DNA of 64,000 nucleotides, taken from contig JAOUFJ010000001.1 in assembly GCA_029858255.1 (NCBI GenBank), positions 1-64,000 of the forward strand, read 5' to 3'. Every line of letters starts with the position of its first letter. Within the stretch, counting starts at the first letter, position 1. This stretch comes from a candidate division WOR-3 bacterium. Lineage in GTDB: Bacteria > Hydrothermota > Tepidihabitantia > SM23-42. Shown here one piece after another: positions 33,733 through 43,848 of this stretch. The translations under genes and the position numbers were made by a program. A model generated the notes under the pieces. The model was not told where the DNA came from. It worked only from the letters and a program-made list of their open reading frames with translations, and did no database searches.

Positions 33733-34782
33733 ATGAAAATGATTGATCTGCGGAGTGATACGGTCACGCTGCCGACAGAGGAAATGCTTGATGCGATGCG
33801 TAACGCGGAACTGGGTGATGATGTCTTTAGAGAAGACCCGACGATAAACAAACTGCAGGAAATTTCTGCAGAGTTGATGGGAAAGGAAGCCTCTCTTCTG
33901 GTGAGCAGTGGTACAATGGGCAATCTGGTTTGTGTCCTAACCCATTGCGAGCGCGGTGAAGAAGTGATAATCGGCGACAAGTCCCATATGTTTCTCAATG
34001 AGTGCGGCAGCATGTCGGCAGTAGGCGGTGTGCACCCGCACACGATTGCGAACCAGCCTGACGGTACCATGCGTCTTGAGGATATTGAGGGGGCAATAAG
34101 GGGCGATAACGATCACTGGCCGCGTACCAGGTTGATATGTCTGGAGAACACACATAACAGGTGCTACGGTGCGCCGCTTCATCCTGATTATGTGGTGTCG
34201 GTCTGTGAATTGGCGCACAACCGAGGACTTAAGGTGCATCTTGACGGCGCCCGGGTATTCAACGCGGTGGCGGCACTCAATGTTGACATCAAGGACCTGG
34301 TGCGCGATGTGGATTCGCTGTCTTTCTGCTTGTCAAAAGGGCTGTCAGCGCCGGTTGGTTCAGTGGTATGCGGCACGCGTGATTTCATTGCCGAAGCAAG
34401 GAGAAATCGCAAACTCCTGGGCGGCGGGATGCGGCAGGCAGGCATTATCGCAGCGCCCGGGATCGTTGCTTTGGACGGAATGGTCGCCCGGCTTGCCGAG
34501 GACCACAAAAATGCCCGGCGCCTGGCTGAGGGCATTGCCCGCATTCCCGGCCTATCGATAGAACCGGATAAGGTTTATACGAATATTGTGTATTTTGAAA
34601 TTGAGCAAGACAAAATGACCGCGGATGAACTGGTAGCAAAACTTTCTGAAAAAGGCATACTGACACTGTCCACGGGTCCGGGACGCTTTCGGATGGTCAC
34701 GCATTACGGTATCGAAGCCGACGACATAGAAAAAACTTTGAAAGCACTCAGTGAAATCATGAGAGTTGACCTCACGTCTTGA
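33733..34782 (+). CDS. ltaE: Low-specificity L-threonine aldolase
   Basis: 349 residues with the fold-type I PLP architecture. Recognisable blocks are IDLRSDTVTLPTEEML at the N-terminus, VSSGTMGN, LDGARVFNA and the PLP lysine in CLSKGLSAPVGS. It splits threonine or allo-threonine to glycine and acetaldehyde. GGAGG lies six bases before ATG 33733. Confidence 0.94.
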   Translation: MKMIDLRSDTVTLPTEEMLDAMRNAELGDDVFREDPTINKLQEISAELMGKEASLLVSSGTMGNLVCVLTHCERGEEVIIGDKSHMFLNECGSMSAVGGVHPHTIANQPDGTMRLEDIEGAIRGDNDHWPRTRLICLENTHNRCYGAPLHPDYVVSVCELAHNRGLKVHLDGARVFNAVAALNVDIKDLVRDVDSLSFCLSKGLSAPVGSVVCGTRDFIAEARRNRKLLGGGMRQAGIIAAPGIVALDGMVARLAEDHKNARRLAEGIARIPGLSIEPDKVYTNIVYFEIEQDKMTADELVAKLSEKGILTLSTGPGRFRMVTHYGIEADDIEKTLKALSEIMRVDLTS

Positions 34783-34799
34783 TAGAAGAGGAGGCACGT

Positions 34800-35174
34800 A
34801 TGCTTTATATCGTTTTATTGTACCTTGGTTCAGGTATAATAGCACTCTGGGGTATCGCGCATCTCATACCCACGGTGTCGATTGTGCGCGGCTTCGGAGT
34901 GATATCGCGTGACAATAGATTAGTAATAACAATGGACTGGATCGCCGAAGGGCTGACCCTGATCTTTATCGGCTTCCTCATCTTTTTCATGACCCTTATC
35001 GCCGGGCCCGGAACTGCAGGTGCCAGGGTGGTTTACAGACTCTGTTTCGGTATGCTGGTCACGCTGTCTATTCTCTCATTCTTCACTGACACGAGAACGT
35101 CGATCTTGCCGATGAAGATATGCCCTTTCGTCAAGTTGCTGGTCGCGGCATTTCTTGTACCGAACATGATATGA
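34800..35174 (+). CDS. Small integral membrane protein of unknown function
   Basis: 124 residues with four membrane helices and short loops. GAGGAGG precedes ATG 34800. The stop overlaps the next start (ATGA). Helix 1 contains GIAHLIPT and helix 3 closes with DTRTS; I do not recognise the family. Confidence 0.72.
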   Translation: MLYIVLLYLGSGIIALWGIAHLIPTVSIVRGFGVISRDNRLVITMDWIAEGLTLIFIGFLIFFMTLIAGPGTAGARVVYRLCFGMLVTLSILSFFTDTRTSILPMKICPFVKLLVAAFLVPNMI

Positions 35175-35785
35175 ATGTTTTGATCATTACGCTGTTAGTT
35201 TTCTTTTCAACAAGTGTCGAGTCGGACAATGGACTTTTCCGTGCATCGGTCCAATACGGTGGTGGCGCAGAGCTCATCACCGAATCCTTTGCACTGTATG
35301 ACCGATACGGTGATGTTATGTATACAAAAAGAGATATCCCGGTGAACACCTTCTTCATAAACAACACGGGGAGTGTTTTTGCACTGAACGAGCATTGTCT
35401 ATATTTATATCAACGTGATGGCAGCGAAATTATGCTCAGGGAACTTGTATATCCGAACGGGTTTAGTTTCTCGCCGGATAATTCTCTCTTCTTCGCGTCG
35501 GATAGAGACGGACTTTATGCTTACTCGCACGATGGTGATCTGGTGCATGTTTACCATCCGGGACGGCTTTTCGCGAGCACGGGACATGGTGATTGTGTTG
35601 CGGTCATTTCGGCCGATACTCTTTTCGTATATGAGAACGGTACCCTGAGAGATACTGAATTCCTTTCTTCTCCTTATGCACATGGCATGTTCTTTTCAGC
35701 GGATGAAAAACAGATTTGGGTTCAGTACCGGAACGGAAACGAAATATACGACACACGGACCCGGGCATGGGTGAAGCAGAAATGA
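35171..35785 (+). CDS. Exported beta-propeller-like protein
   Basis: 204 residues. A short signal peptide (about 1-18) is followed by repeats of the form LYLYQRDG, DGLYAYSHDG and LFVYENG, spaced by about 40 residues, as in half a propeller. Function unknown. It overlaps both neighbours by four bases (ATGA at 35171 and at 35782), so the three proteins are made together. Confidence 0.7.
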   Translation: MNVLIITLLVFFSTSVESDNGLFRASVQYGGGAELITESFALYDRYGDVMYTKRDIPVNTFFINNTGSVFALNEHCLYLYQRDGSEIMLRELVYPNGFSFSPDNSLFFASDRDGLYAYSHDGDLVHVYHPGRLFASTGHGDCVAVISADTLFVYENGTLRDTEFLSSPYAHGMFFSADEKQIWVQYRNGNEIYDTRTRAWVKQK

Positions 35786-36996
35786 TTCTTCTTTTCATTG
35801 TTGCTGCGGGCTGGCCGCTTGCGCCGACAGACTCGACGCATCCTTTGGGTAATAACTGGGGTGAATACCAGTATTATGGTGGGTCCCCTTACCTGCATCC
35901 TGGCATCGATGTTATGGCCGATACGATTCACCGTCCGGTATATGCTGTACAATCCGGGATTGTTAAGGGCTGGCTTACCACTTCCGGGGATTATCATTGG
36001 CGGCTGGCGATTGCCGATTACGAGACCAACGATTCGGTGGAAGCATGGCTCTACGCGCATATTGACCCTTATCAGTATCACAAGGACGTCGGTGAATACA
36101 TCGTGGAACGTGAACTCATCGGGTATCTTGTTGAGTGGCCGATCACTGGTTTTGACCATTTACATTTTGCCCGCATAAAAGATGCTGGGGCGGTCTGGCA
36201 ATACGGAGACTGGGCTTTCGTTCAGAACCCATTGCTTATCACTCAGCCGTACGACGATACGACAAAGCCAGTTTTTGAAGACGCTTATTTAGATCACAAG
36301 TTCGCATTCTGCGAGAATAACACGAGTAGTTATCTGCAGCCCGATAATCTTCACGGGGATGTAGATATAGTCGCCAAGATTTATGATGATGTGGGGCTTC
36401 CTCTGTACGATCCTGTTTGGGAACGCCTTATCCCCTATAGAATTGCCTACGAAATACGCGGTGCCGATTCTCTGCCTAACACGTTATCGTTTATCTTCTG
36501 CGGCGTTCTCGATTACACGCAAAATGTCGATGTCATCTACAAGTATGACTCTGTGTGCAATACCCAGGGGAATTACAGTTGGCGCAAATATTTTTTCATC
36601 GTCTCAAATACCGATGGCGACAGCATCATTGAAAGTACGGATGCAACTTGTGCCTGGGAAACTAATGATTTCTCGAACGGCGATTACTGGGTAATTGTGT
36701 CGGCTTGCGATGCGGCCGGGAATACTCAGCGGGACAGCATGCTCGTGACGGTGACGAATGTTGGTGTTGCAGAACACGGTGACATAGTCGCAGCATATCC
36801 GTGCAGGATATCGCCCAATCCCAGCATTGGATTGATTACAGTCGACACCGAAAGAATGCTGAAGATAGTCGACGCCAGCGGTAGAGTCGTCGCTTCTGGG
36901 TATGGCGGATCATATAGACTCACTACCGGCATTTATTTCATCGTTTTCGAAGACAATAATGAAATACATTCAGAGAAAATAGTCGTTGTGAAGTAA
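35782..36996 (+). CDS. Secreted M23 (LytM-type) metallopeptidase with T9SS-type tail
   Basis: 404 residues. The signal peptide is MILLFIVAAGWPLA. The M23 zinc ligands are HPGID near residue 38, then LYAHID and the HLHF motif. The catalytic domain is followed by Ig-like strands and, from about 325, a sorting-type sandwich (ISPNPSIGLITVD, LKIVDASGRVVASG, GIYFIVF). M23 enzymes usually cut peptidoglycan cross-bridges. The start codon overlaps the previous stop. Confidence 0.83.
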   Translation: MILLFIVAAGWPLAPTDSTHPLGNNWGEYQYYGGSPYLHPGIDVMADTIHRPVYAVQSGIVKGWLTTSGDYHWRLAIADYETNDSVEAWLYAHIDPYQYHKDVGEYIVERELIGYLVEWPITGFDHLHFARIKDAGAVWQYGDWAFVQNPLLITQPYDDTTKPVFEDAYLDHKFAFCENNTSSYLQPDNLHGDVDIVAKIYDDVGLPLYDPVWERLIPYRIAYEIRGADSLPNTLSFIFCGVLDYTQNVDVIYKYDSVCNTQGNYSWRKYFFIVSNTDGDSIIESTDATCAWETNDFSNGDYWVIVSACDAAGNTQRDSMLVTVTNVGVAEHGDIVAAYPCRISPNPSIGLITVDTERMLKIVDASGRVVASGYGGSYRLTTGIYFIVFEDNNEIHSEKIVVVK

Positions 36997-37008
36997 GGTT
37001 AGGTCAAC

Positions 37009-37035
37009 TTGACATAGGTCCTTAATAAATATAAT
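37009..37035 (+). promoter_or_regulatory. Promoter of SRAP gene
   Basis: TTGACA (37009-37014), 15-base spacer, TATAAT (37030-37035). The ATG at 37051 follows 15 bases later with AAAGGAG in between. Confidence 0.7.
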
Positions 37036-37050
37036 GATCAAAGGAGCCGT

Positions 37051-37761
37051 ATGTGCGGAAGATTTGTCAGAAAGAGTACGATCACAGTCGTTGAAGACGA
37101 GTTCGATATTTATGAAGTTCAATGGGCTTTTGAACCGAGTTATAATATCGCACCGAGCCAGGATATTGCCTGTGTGATCGGAAACGAAGGGAACCGTCTG
37201 GTCAAGTTCCGGTGGGGCTTGGTGCCGTTCTGGGCTGATGACCCGTCGATCGGATACAAGATGATCAACGCGCGTGCCGAGACGGTATCCCAGAAAAAGA
37301 GTTTCGCGCGTGCTTTTAAGAACCATCGCTGTTTGGTGGTCGCTGACGGTTTTTATGAATGGCGAAAGCTTGCCGATGGCAAGAGAAAAATACCGATGTA
37401 TGTACACTTGCGTGAGGAGCGTCCTTTCGGGTTTGCCGGCTTGTACGAAAATTGGAAATCGAAGGACGGCACAGTTCTCCAGACCTGCACCATCATCACC
37501 ACACGCGCAAATGATTTGATGGCGCCGATTCACAACCGGATGCCGGTCATCATTGCCCCGGATGAGCGTAAACTCTGGCTGGACATGAGCGTGCAGGACA
37601 CTGATGTGTTATTGCCTTTGCTCGAACCGTACAGTTCAGCAGAAATGGAGGCCCATGCGGTTTCGAAGAAAGTCAATTCGCCATCCTATAATGAGCCAGA
37701 TTGTATTGAGCCGGTTCACGACGAGCAGCAGGAAGGACAAGGGTTCAAAGCTCCGAATTGA
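37051..37761 (+). CDS. SOS response-associated peptidase/HMCES-like DNA-protein crosslinking protein
   Basis: 236 residues. The SRAP motifs are all present: MCGRFV with catalytic Cys2 after Met removal, NARAETV with the Asn/Arg/Glu set, DGFYEW with the conserved Glu, and HNRMPVI with the conserved His. Family members trap abasic sites in single-stranded DNA by forming a thiazolidine link with Cys2. AAAGGAG precedes the ATG. Confidence 0.95.
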   Translation: MCGRFVRKSTITVVEDEFDIYEVQWAFEPSYNIAPSQDIACVIGNEGNRLVKFRWGLVPFWADDPSIGYKMINARAETVSQKKSFARAFKNHRCLVVADGFYEWRKLADGKRKIPMYVHLREERPFGFAGLYENWKSKDGTVLQTCTIITTRANDLMAPIHNRMPVIIAPDERKLWLDMSVQDTDVLLPLLEPYSSAEMEAHAVSKKVNSPSYNEPDCIEPVHDEQQEGQGFKAPN

Positions 37762-37974
37762 GATTCCCCGCAAAATAAGGGAGACCTTGCTGTATTGAAA
37801 TTTATGCGCTATTAAAACTTCATTGGCTAATAATGCCATCATTCAATATTCATCAGATATTTTTTGTGTAACCAACGCCGTTATTCTGCGTATAAATATA
37901 TAGGGAAGCTTTGGTGCGGATTTTGGTCAATTTATACATTATAGGCTTATGCTGATAGCGAAGGGAGTAATAAG

Positions 37975-39849
37975 ATGAAAAGAGGGTTGTTAGTCTTAAT
38001 CCTTTGTGTATTGATGCTGGTTAAGGTTTCTGCGTCTCAGGGAACTGAACCATCCAGAAAGAAGATCACTGGCATCGATGATCTACCCCGGCGCAGTTAT
38101 GAGGTGTCTGGTGCCGTTACAGATTTGATGAGGGATGATAGTGCATTCGCGGTGTTCGCGGCAAAAGTCCGCGCCGACGTCGAGTCAGACCTTGAGACCT
38201 ACGAGATAGAAGACCGGACCACGCTGAGAAGTTTCTACGGCGTATTGTTGAACCTCGATATGCTTGAGGGCAAATATGACCATGCGCTTGAGTCCATAGA
38301 GAAAATACGAGTACTACAGGATAAGGAGGCGCAGCGATATACCACGGGCTTTTTAAAGGGAGCGATGATATCATGGTATATGCAGGTGAAGGCCTCAGAC
38401 AGACAAGGGTCAGAAGCAGTTCTTTCAAACCTTTTGACTGAGGTTCTCGAAAAATTACCCTGGGATGTCGTGCAAGAGAGTATTGAGGAAATAAAGGGTA
38501 ATACTGAGATATTGAGTGAGAATCTGATCATGAGCATTATGGAAGGACAGTTCGGGCCGGTCGTTGAACAGACCGGAAAAGTCAGTACCGAAATCGCGTA
38601 CCGGATCGTCAACCTACGTTATGCGATGGATGTGATCCTGCCCGTAAAAGAAATAATCGTGTCGACTCTTGATAGACACATCACTGCGAACCGGTTCGAA
38701 AAACCCGACATATGGCAGGAACGCAACGTGGTGCTGGATGGATCTGATGGTCTCACGCCGGTTGTTATTGGTATTTGGGACACTGGTCTGGATATTGATG
38801 TTTTCCCGGATATGTTGTTTGTGAATGAGAAGGAAATTGCCGATGGACTGGACAATGATGGTAACGGGTTTGTTGATGATATACACGGCATTGCCTATGA
38901 CATAGAGGAAGAGAGGACACCCGAGATATTGTATCCAACAGGACTCACTGAGGCGCAATTGAAGAAAAAGGTGATTTTGATCAAAGGTTTCTTTGATGTG
39001 CAGTCGTCCATTGATAGTGATGAGGCTTCGCTCTTACGACAGGAAATGAGCAAGATGCAGCCTGAGGATTTCAATGACTTCTTCGAAGAACTCATGAAGC
39101 TTGCATTGCATGCGCATGGTACGCACGTTGCGGGAATCGCCGTGGACGGCAATCCATATGCCCGGATTCTGACAGCGCGTTTCACAACGGATTACCACAC
39201 AATACCCAAGATGCCAACCATTGAACTTTCACGTAAGATGGCGCAAAATTACATCGAGACCATTGAATACATGAAATCGAATGGCGTGCGCGTCGTGAAC
39301 ATGAGCTGGGGCGGCACGGTGAGGGGTACCGAGAGTGATCTGGAAGCCAATGGAATTGGCGAGACGGCCGAAGAGCGGGCACGGCTTGCGCGGGAGATGT
39401 TCGATATAGAAAAAGAAGCCCTGTTCAATGCCATGAAAAGTGCCCCCGGCATATTGTTCGTGAACGCGGCAGGCAATGATAATGACAATGTTTCCTTCGA
39501 AGATTATTATCCCGCGTCCTTTGATCTGGCTAACCTGCTGGTTGTCGGCGCCGTGGATAAAGCCGGTGACGTTACATCTTTTACGAGCTTCGGTCCCACG
39601 GTAGATGTTTACGCAAACGGGTATGAAGTGGAAAGCTACTTGCCTGGCGGCGAGCGCCTGGCTGCATCGGGTACGTCCGCTTCATCGCCAAACGTGGCAA
39701 ATCTTGCTGCGAAACTTCTTGCTGTGGAACCTTCGTTGTCACCGCCGGATGTCATCAATTTGATAAAGAATGGCGCTGATGCGAATCCCGAAGGTTTGCT
39801 ATTGATGAATCCCAAGCGCTCGATGGAAATGCTGAAGGCGAGGAAATGA
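37975..39849 (+). CDS. Exported S8-family (subtilisin-like) serine peptidase
   Basis: 624 residues. A signal peptide of about 21 residues is followed by a helical region to about 245, probably a propeptide or adaptor. The triad is Asp269 in GIWDTGLD, His381 in HGTHVAG and Ser568 in GTSASSPN. About 70 residues rich in acid and helix separate the Asp from the His, more than usual. No sorting tail is present. GAAGGGAG lies just upstream of the ATG. Confidence 0.92.
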   Translation: MKRGLLVLILCVLMLVKVSASQGTEPSRKKITGIDDLPRRSYEVSGAVTDLMRDDSAFAVFAAKVRADVESDLETYEIEDRTTLRSFYGVLLNLDMLEGKYDHALESIEKIRVLQDKEAQRYTTGFLKGAMISWYMQVKASDRQGSEAVLSNLLTEVLEKLPWDVVQESIEEIKGNTEILSENLIMSIMEGQFGPVVEQTGKVSTEIAYRIVNLRYAMDVILPVKEIIVSTLDRHITANRFEKPDIWQERNVVLDGSDGLTPVVIGIWDTGLDIDVFPDMLFVNEKEIADGLDNDGNGFVDDIHGIAYDIEEERTPEILYPTGLTEAQLKKKVILIKGFFDVQSSIDSDEASLLRQEMSKMQPEDFNDFFEELMKLALHAHGTHVAGIAVDGNPYARILTARFTTDYHTIPKMPTIELSRKMAQNYIETIEYMKSNGVRVVNMSWGGTVRGTESDLEANGIGETAEERARLAREMFDIEKEALFNAMKSAPGILFVNAAGNDNDNVSFEDYYPASFDLANLLVVGAVDKAGDVTSFTSFGPTVDVYANGYEVESYLPGGERLAASGTSASSPNVANLAAKLLAVEPSLSPPDVINLIKNGADANPEGLLLMNPKRSMEMLKARK

Positions 39850-39916
39850 GCACTAAATCCTCAATGTCATAGTGGACCGTTTTACCTATTTGTGAAATGA
39901 TCCGCTTTGGCAGTTA

Positions 39917-41296
39917 CTACAGAAGGGGTGCGATGATTTCGATCAGCTTTTCAGTAAGGAATGGTTCGTAGCCAATGAGTATTCTCCGGACCAAGCCTTG
40001 TTTATCTATGATAATGAACGTAGGGTAACTCGTGACTTCATAATGCTTGATGAGGTCACGGCCCTCGAGGTTGATGTAGGGTAGGTTCATTTTTTCGAGC
40101 ACAAAGATAGCATCCGAGCGCTCCTTGTCGGTATTGACGCCGAGGATGCTGAAATCCTTGTTTCTGAAGTGTTCGGCCAATCTCTTGATCATGGGCATTG
40201 CCCGGATACACCACGGACAGCCGCGATACCAGAAATCGAGCAGCACTACCTTGCCACGGTAATCATCCAGAGAATGTTTCTTGCCGGAGAAATCCCTTGC
40301 TTCCCAGCGGGGCGAGGCTTTATTGACGAATTTTGCGCGCTTGCGTATTTGGCCGGTGAGGTATTCGAAATCCTCGGGAAGGTCATCAACAATCCTTGCC
40401 AAAAGTGCTTTAACCTCTGCTACGGTTATCCTGGGTTTCACCCGGTTGAGCAAATTTTCGGCTTCTTTGCGTAGCGGCAAGAGTTGTCCCGGGTTATCCT
40501 CGACCCTACTGATGATATCATTGTATTGCGAGTCTGCCGTAAAGAGAACCATGAGTTCATCCCTGTAATGCTTCGCCTGGAGGGTATCGAAGTCAACGAT
40601 CGAATCCAGTAGTACCGTATATGTTGCCCGTCCTGCATATTGTCCGTAACCCCGTGTGCTTTCGCCTTTTTTATATACAGGGATCATTTTGACAAGGTCA
40701 ATGTAGACTTCAGCTTTTTGTTCGATCAAATAGATGGCGTCGAGCGGCGTTTCATGTGTAACATGGATGATCCAGGACCGGTTTGTAGTATCGGGTTTGT
40801 CCGCTGAATATCGTCCCTGCTCGTTATATGGATGATCGCCGGATTCCCACGTTATGGTTTCCTTGGAAAAGTCATCAGGTAGCGGTATGAATATGTTGGG
40901 GAGGTAAAGGTCCAATTGTGAAATTCTATCCATCGTTCGGTTACGCTTATAGTATCCGTTCGGGAAGAAATCACAGGCCGCCCAGCTGGTGTCCTTGGTT
41001 GATTCTACACGTGTGCTGCGCTCGTCGGTTCTGGCTGTAGTTTCGGTATTGCGCAATAGTAGTTGCCAGCTTCCATCGTCCTTTTTGCTCATGACCCAGA
41101 TTTCCAGAATCGCTTTTGCTTCGAGAAGCCCCTGGGAATAAACGAATTTCGATCGCGACGTATAGAACAATTTCTTGCCCGCCATGAGCTCATAGCTGAC
41201 AGTTTGAATCGTGTCTTGTTCTGAAATTTGCGAACGACCTGACTGAACCGATAAAAGTACTATCAAAATTGATAAAAAAGAAATATTACGTATCAC
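39917..41296 (-). CDS. TlpA-like thioredoxin-domain protein, exported
   Basis: 459 residues. Signal peptide about 1-22 (ending GRSQ). Residues 25-320 form a large beta-rich N-terminal region of unknown role. Residues about 325-459 are a TlpA-type thioredoxin domain with CPWC and the cis-Pro in SYPTFIII. It likely reduces disulfides outside the cytoplasm. The start is a GTG without a Shine-Dalgarno; a TTTACT-16-TATAAT promoter with the -10 box at 41310-41315 suggests an almost leaderless mRNA. Confidence 0.88.
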   Translation of the reverse strand: MIRNISFLSILIVLLSVQSGRSQISEQDTIQTVSYELMAGKKLFYTSRSKFVYSQGLLEAKAILEIWVMSKKDDGSWQLLLRNTETTARTDERSTRVESTKDTSWAACDFFPNGYYKRNRTMDRISQLDLYLPNIFIPLPDDFSKETITWESGDHPYNEQGRYSADKPDTTNRSWIIHVTHETPLDAIYLIEQKAEVYIDLVKMIPVYKKGESTRGYGQYAGRATYTVLLDSIVDFDTLQAKHYRDELMVLFTADSQYNDIISRVEDNPGQLLPLRKEAENLLNRVKPRITVAEVKALLARIVDDLPEDFEYLTGQIRKRAKFVNKASPRWEARDFSGKKHSLDDYRGKVVLLDFWYRGCPWCIRAMPMIKRLAEHFRNKDFSILGVNTDKERSDAIFVLEKMNLPYINLEGRDLIKHYEVTSYPTFIIIDKQGLVRRILIGYEPFLTEKLIEIIAPLL

Positions 41297-41463
41297 CGGT
41301 CACCCCACTATTATAACACTTGCCCCGGAAAAGTAAAGGAATATTTTTCGGCGATATCTTGACAGCAAGGATAATCTAATTACATTTCATCATGCATGTT
41401 TGCAGGAAGAGATTCCCGGATAGTATGGCGAACGCAGTAGCGGGGGGATAAAGGATAATTGAA

Positions 41464-42759
41464 ATGAATAGCCGCTTGTTTCTTTTCGCGATGTGTTGTA
41501 CGTTGATAACGGTACTGGAGGCATACCCGACCCATGAAACATCTGAATATCACGGGCAGTATCTGGGTCAGATGTTGCCTGGTTACAAACCTGAACCTTT
41601 TGCGCCGGATCTATTCTCTGCATGGAACAACTACGGTTTTCACCTGCAGAGCAGCTTGAGTTTTTCTTCTGGCGGGGAAGATCTCTATTTTGCAGACCAG
41701 TCGTACCCTATTGTAAAGGGACGCAGCGGATCGATATGGTCCATGCTCCGAGTCGATGATGCGTGGACCGAGCCAGAGGTCACACCTTTCTCGAGCGATT
41801 ACAGTGATTGGGGAGTGTTTCTTTCGGAAGATGGTGGTGTTATCTACTTTTCCTCGACGCGGCCTCTATTGGGAAAGGGATCTCCCAAAGACGCTGATAT
41901 CTGGTACGTGAAAAAGAATGAAACTGGTCTATCTGAACCACAAAGAATTGGTCATCCGGTCAATACAGTCTTTGATGAAGTGTCCGGAGCAGTAACGGAA
42001 AATGGAGTGCTTCTCTTCAGCTCAAACCGGCCCGGTGGTGAGGGAGGCTTTGATATCTACTTGACCAGAGGTGTTAATGGTAATTATACTGAACCAGTCA
42101 ACCTTGGTGAAATTGTTAATACGGAAGCGGATGAACGTGTTCTATGCGCAGCGCCGGACCTCAATTTTCTGATACTGCACCGTTATGACGCATCCAGAGA
42201 GGCGAATGCAGGTCTTTACGTTTCCTATAAACCGAGTGATCAGTCGTGGAGTGAGCCAAAGAGCATTGGAGATCATATCAACATGCTAAATGCTTCCTGG
42301 GCAAGTTTATCAGCAGACGGAAAATATCTTTTCTTCCTTGGCAAGGGGTATGGAATCTACTGGGTGAAAACTGAACTGATCGATTATCTGAAGAAGGCCG
42401 ACCTTGATATATCGGAGGCATTGCTGCAGACGCTCTTCGCCCATGGACTCGAATCTGCATGCGCACGATATTACGTTATGAAAAACGAACTTGCGAAGTA
42501 TGTTGACCTCGATGAATTTCTGCTGAATCAGAAAGGGTATCAGTTGCTGCAGGCAGGTGATTTTGCACGATCCATTGGTATCTTCAGGATTTGCGTCGCA
42601 CTCTTCCCCGACTCTTGGAATGCACACGACAGCCTTGCAGAAGCATACCTGGCAGCAGGCGAAACCGAACAGGCAAAAACACACTATCGAAAATCCCTTG
42701 AATTGAATCCGGGAAACGGTAATGCAAGACAAAGGATCAATGAATTGGAGATGAAATGA
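41464..42759 (+). CDS. Exported PD40 (WD40-like) repeat protein with C-terminal TPR
   Basis: 431 residues. Signal peptide about 1-20. Residues 60-300 show four to five PD40-type blades (GGVIYFSSTRP, NGVLLFSSNRPGGEGGFDIYLT and similar), as in the TolB/OmpA-associated beta-propeller family. Residues about 355-431 hold TPR motifs (GYQLLQAGDFARSIGIF; AHDSLAEAYLAAGETEQAKTHYRKSLELNPGN, in parts). Possibly a scaffold or envelope-stress protein. Confidence 0.85.
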   Translation: MNSRLFLFAMCCTLITVLEAYPTHETSEYHGQYLGQMLPGYKPEPFAPDLFSAWNNYGFHLQSSLSFSSGGEDLYFADQSYPIVKGRSGSIWSMLRVDDAWTEPEVTPFSSDYSDWGVFLSEDGGVIYFSSTRPLLGKGSPKDADIWYVKKNETGLSEPQRIGHPVNTVFDEVSGAVTENGVLLFSSNRPGGEGGFDIYLTRGVNGNYTEPVNLGEIVNTEADERVLCAAPDLNFLILHRYDASREANAGLYVSYKPSDQSWSEPKSIGDHINMLNASWASLSADGKYLFFLGKGYGIYWVKTELIDYLKKADLDISEALLQTLFAHGLESACARYYVMKNELAKYVDLDEFLLNQKGYQLLQAGDFARSIGIFRICVALFPDSWNAHDSLAEAYLAAGETEQAKTHYRKSLELNPGNGNARQRINELEMK

Positions 42760-42782
42760 CCGGCCGGCGTTTTCGTAGCATA

Positions 42783-42810
42783 TTGATAACATCAGATTTA
42801 CGTGTATAAT
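42783..42810 (+). promoter_or_regulatory. Promoter of PyrD-like gene
   Basis: TTGATA (42783-42788), 16-base spacer, TATAAT (42805-42810). AAGGAGG precedes the ATG at 42850. Confidence 0.75.
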
Positions 42811-42849
42811 GTTGCGTTGTTATTTTCTATTTAGGCAAGGAGGTCCTTA

Positions 42850-43833
42850 ATGGCAGATTTGAAAACAAGTTACATGGGAATTGAATTACGAAATCCACTG
42901 ATCGTTGCGAGTTGCAGTTTGGTGAATTCCGTGGAAGGCGTTCAGCGTTGTGCTGATGCCGGGGCCGGAGCGGTGGTGCTCAAGTCACTGTTTGAAGAGC
43001 AGATCGAGGCGGACACGAAGGAGATTCAGAAACACGTGTGGCTCGCAGGACACACCGAGGCATATGATTATGTAAGACAGATAGGAATCCAAATGGGTGA
43101 ACAAGACTATCTCAATCTTGTGGAGAGGGCGAAAAAAGCCGTTTCGATCCCCGTGATCGCCAGCCTTAACTGTATTACGCCGGAATGGTGGACAGACTAT
43201 GCCAAGAGGCTTGAGACTTCGGGCGCCGATGGCATTGAGCTTAACACGGCTATCCTGCCGAGCGACCCGCAGCACAGTAGTAATGAGATCGAGAAACTAT
43301 ACTATGACATCCTGGAAGGTGTTAAGAAGAACGTGAACATACCAATCGCCGTTAAGATCGGTCCCTATTTCACCTCGCTCGCCAGTGTCGGCAGACAACT
43401 CTGCAGCAGGGGAGCTTCAGCGCTTGTGCTCTTCAACAGGTTCTATCAACTCGATATCAACGTTGACAAGCTCACGTTGGTTCCGGGATACCATTTCAGT
43501 ACACCGGAAGAAATAACCTTGTCGCTGCGCTGGATCACATTGCTTGCCGGTCGTATTGATTGCGATCTCTCCGCTACCACGGGCGTGCATGATGCTGCAG
43601 GCGTTGTCAAACAGCTGCTTGCTGGCGCAACGACCGTTCAGATTTGCTCCACCCTTTACAAACATGGGATCGGACATCTCGCAAATATCCTCAGCAACCT
43701 GGAATCCTGGATGAAGAAGCACCAGTTCGAATCCGTATCGCAGTTTCGAGGAAGGCTAAGTCAAAAAGAGAGCGAGATGCCCGAACTTTACGAGCGGCTT
43801 CAATACGTTAAATCGCTCGTCGGGATCGAGTAA
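42850..43833 (+). CDS. Dihydroorotate dehydrogenase-like flavoprotein
   Basis: 327 residues, an FMN TIM barrel. LRNPLIVASCSLVNSVEGVQRCADAGAGAVVLKSL (in parts) is the FMN loop, ELNTAI the central strand, and SATTGVHDAAGVVKQLLAGATTVQICSTLY the phosphate-binding end. This 'DHODH-like' group usually lacks the standard active-site Cys/Ser arrangement; its real substrate is not settled. AGGAGG sits just upstream of the ATG. Confidence 0.87.
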   Translation: MADLKTSYMGIELRNPLIVASCSLVNSVEGVQRCADAGAGAVVLKSLFEEQIEADTKEIQKHVWLAGHTEAYDYVRQIGIQMGEQDYLNLVERAKKAVSIPVIASLNCITPEWWTDYAKRLETSGADGIELNTAILPSDPQHSSNEIEKLYYDILEGVKKNVNIPIAVKIGPYFTSLASVGRQLCSRGASALVLFNRFYQLDINVDKLTLVPGYHFSTPEEITLSLRWITLLAGRIDCDLSATTGVHDAAGVVKQLLAGATTVQICSTLYKHGIGHLANILSNLESWMKKHQFESVSQFRGRLSQKESEMPELYERLQYVKSLVGIE

Positions 43834-43848
43834 TACCGGAGTATTTCT

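Noticed and set aside
40169-40474. Plus-strand open frame opposite the TlpA-like gene
   Set aside because: It is a shadow of the real minus-strand gene: no start signal and atypical residue use.
41359-41386. Promoter TTGACA-16-TACATT before the PD40/TPR gene
   Set aside because: The spacing fits but the -10 box is weak (four of six), so it is not listed as a feature.
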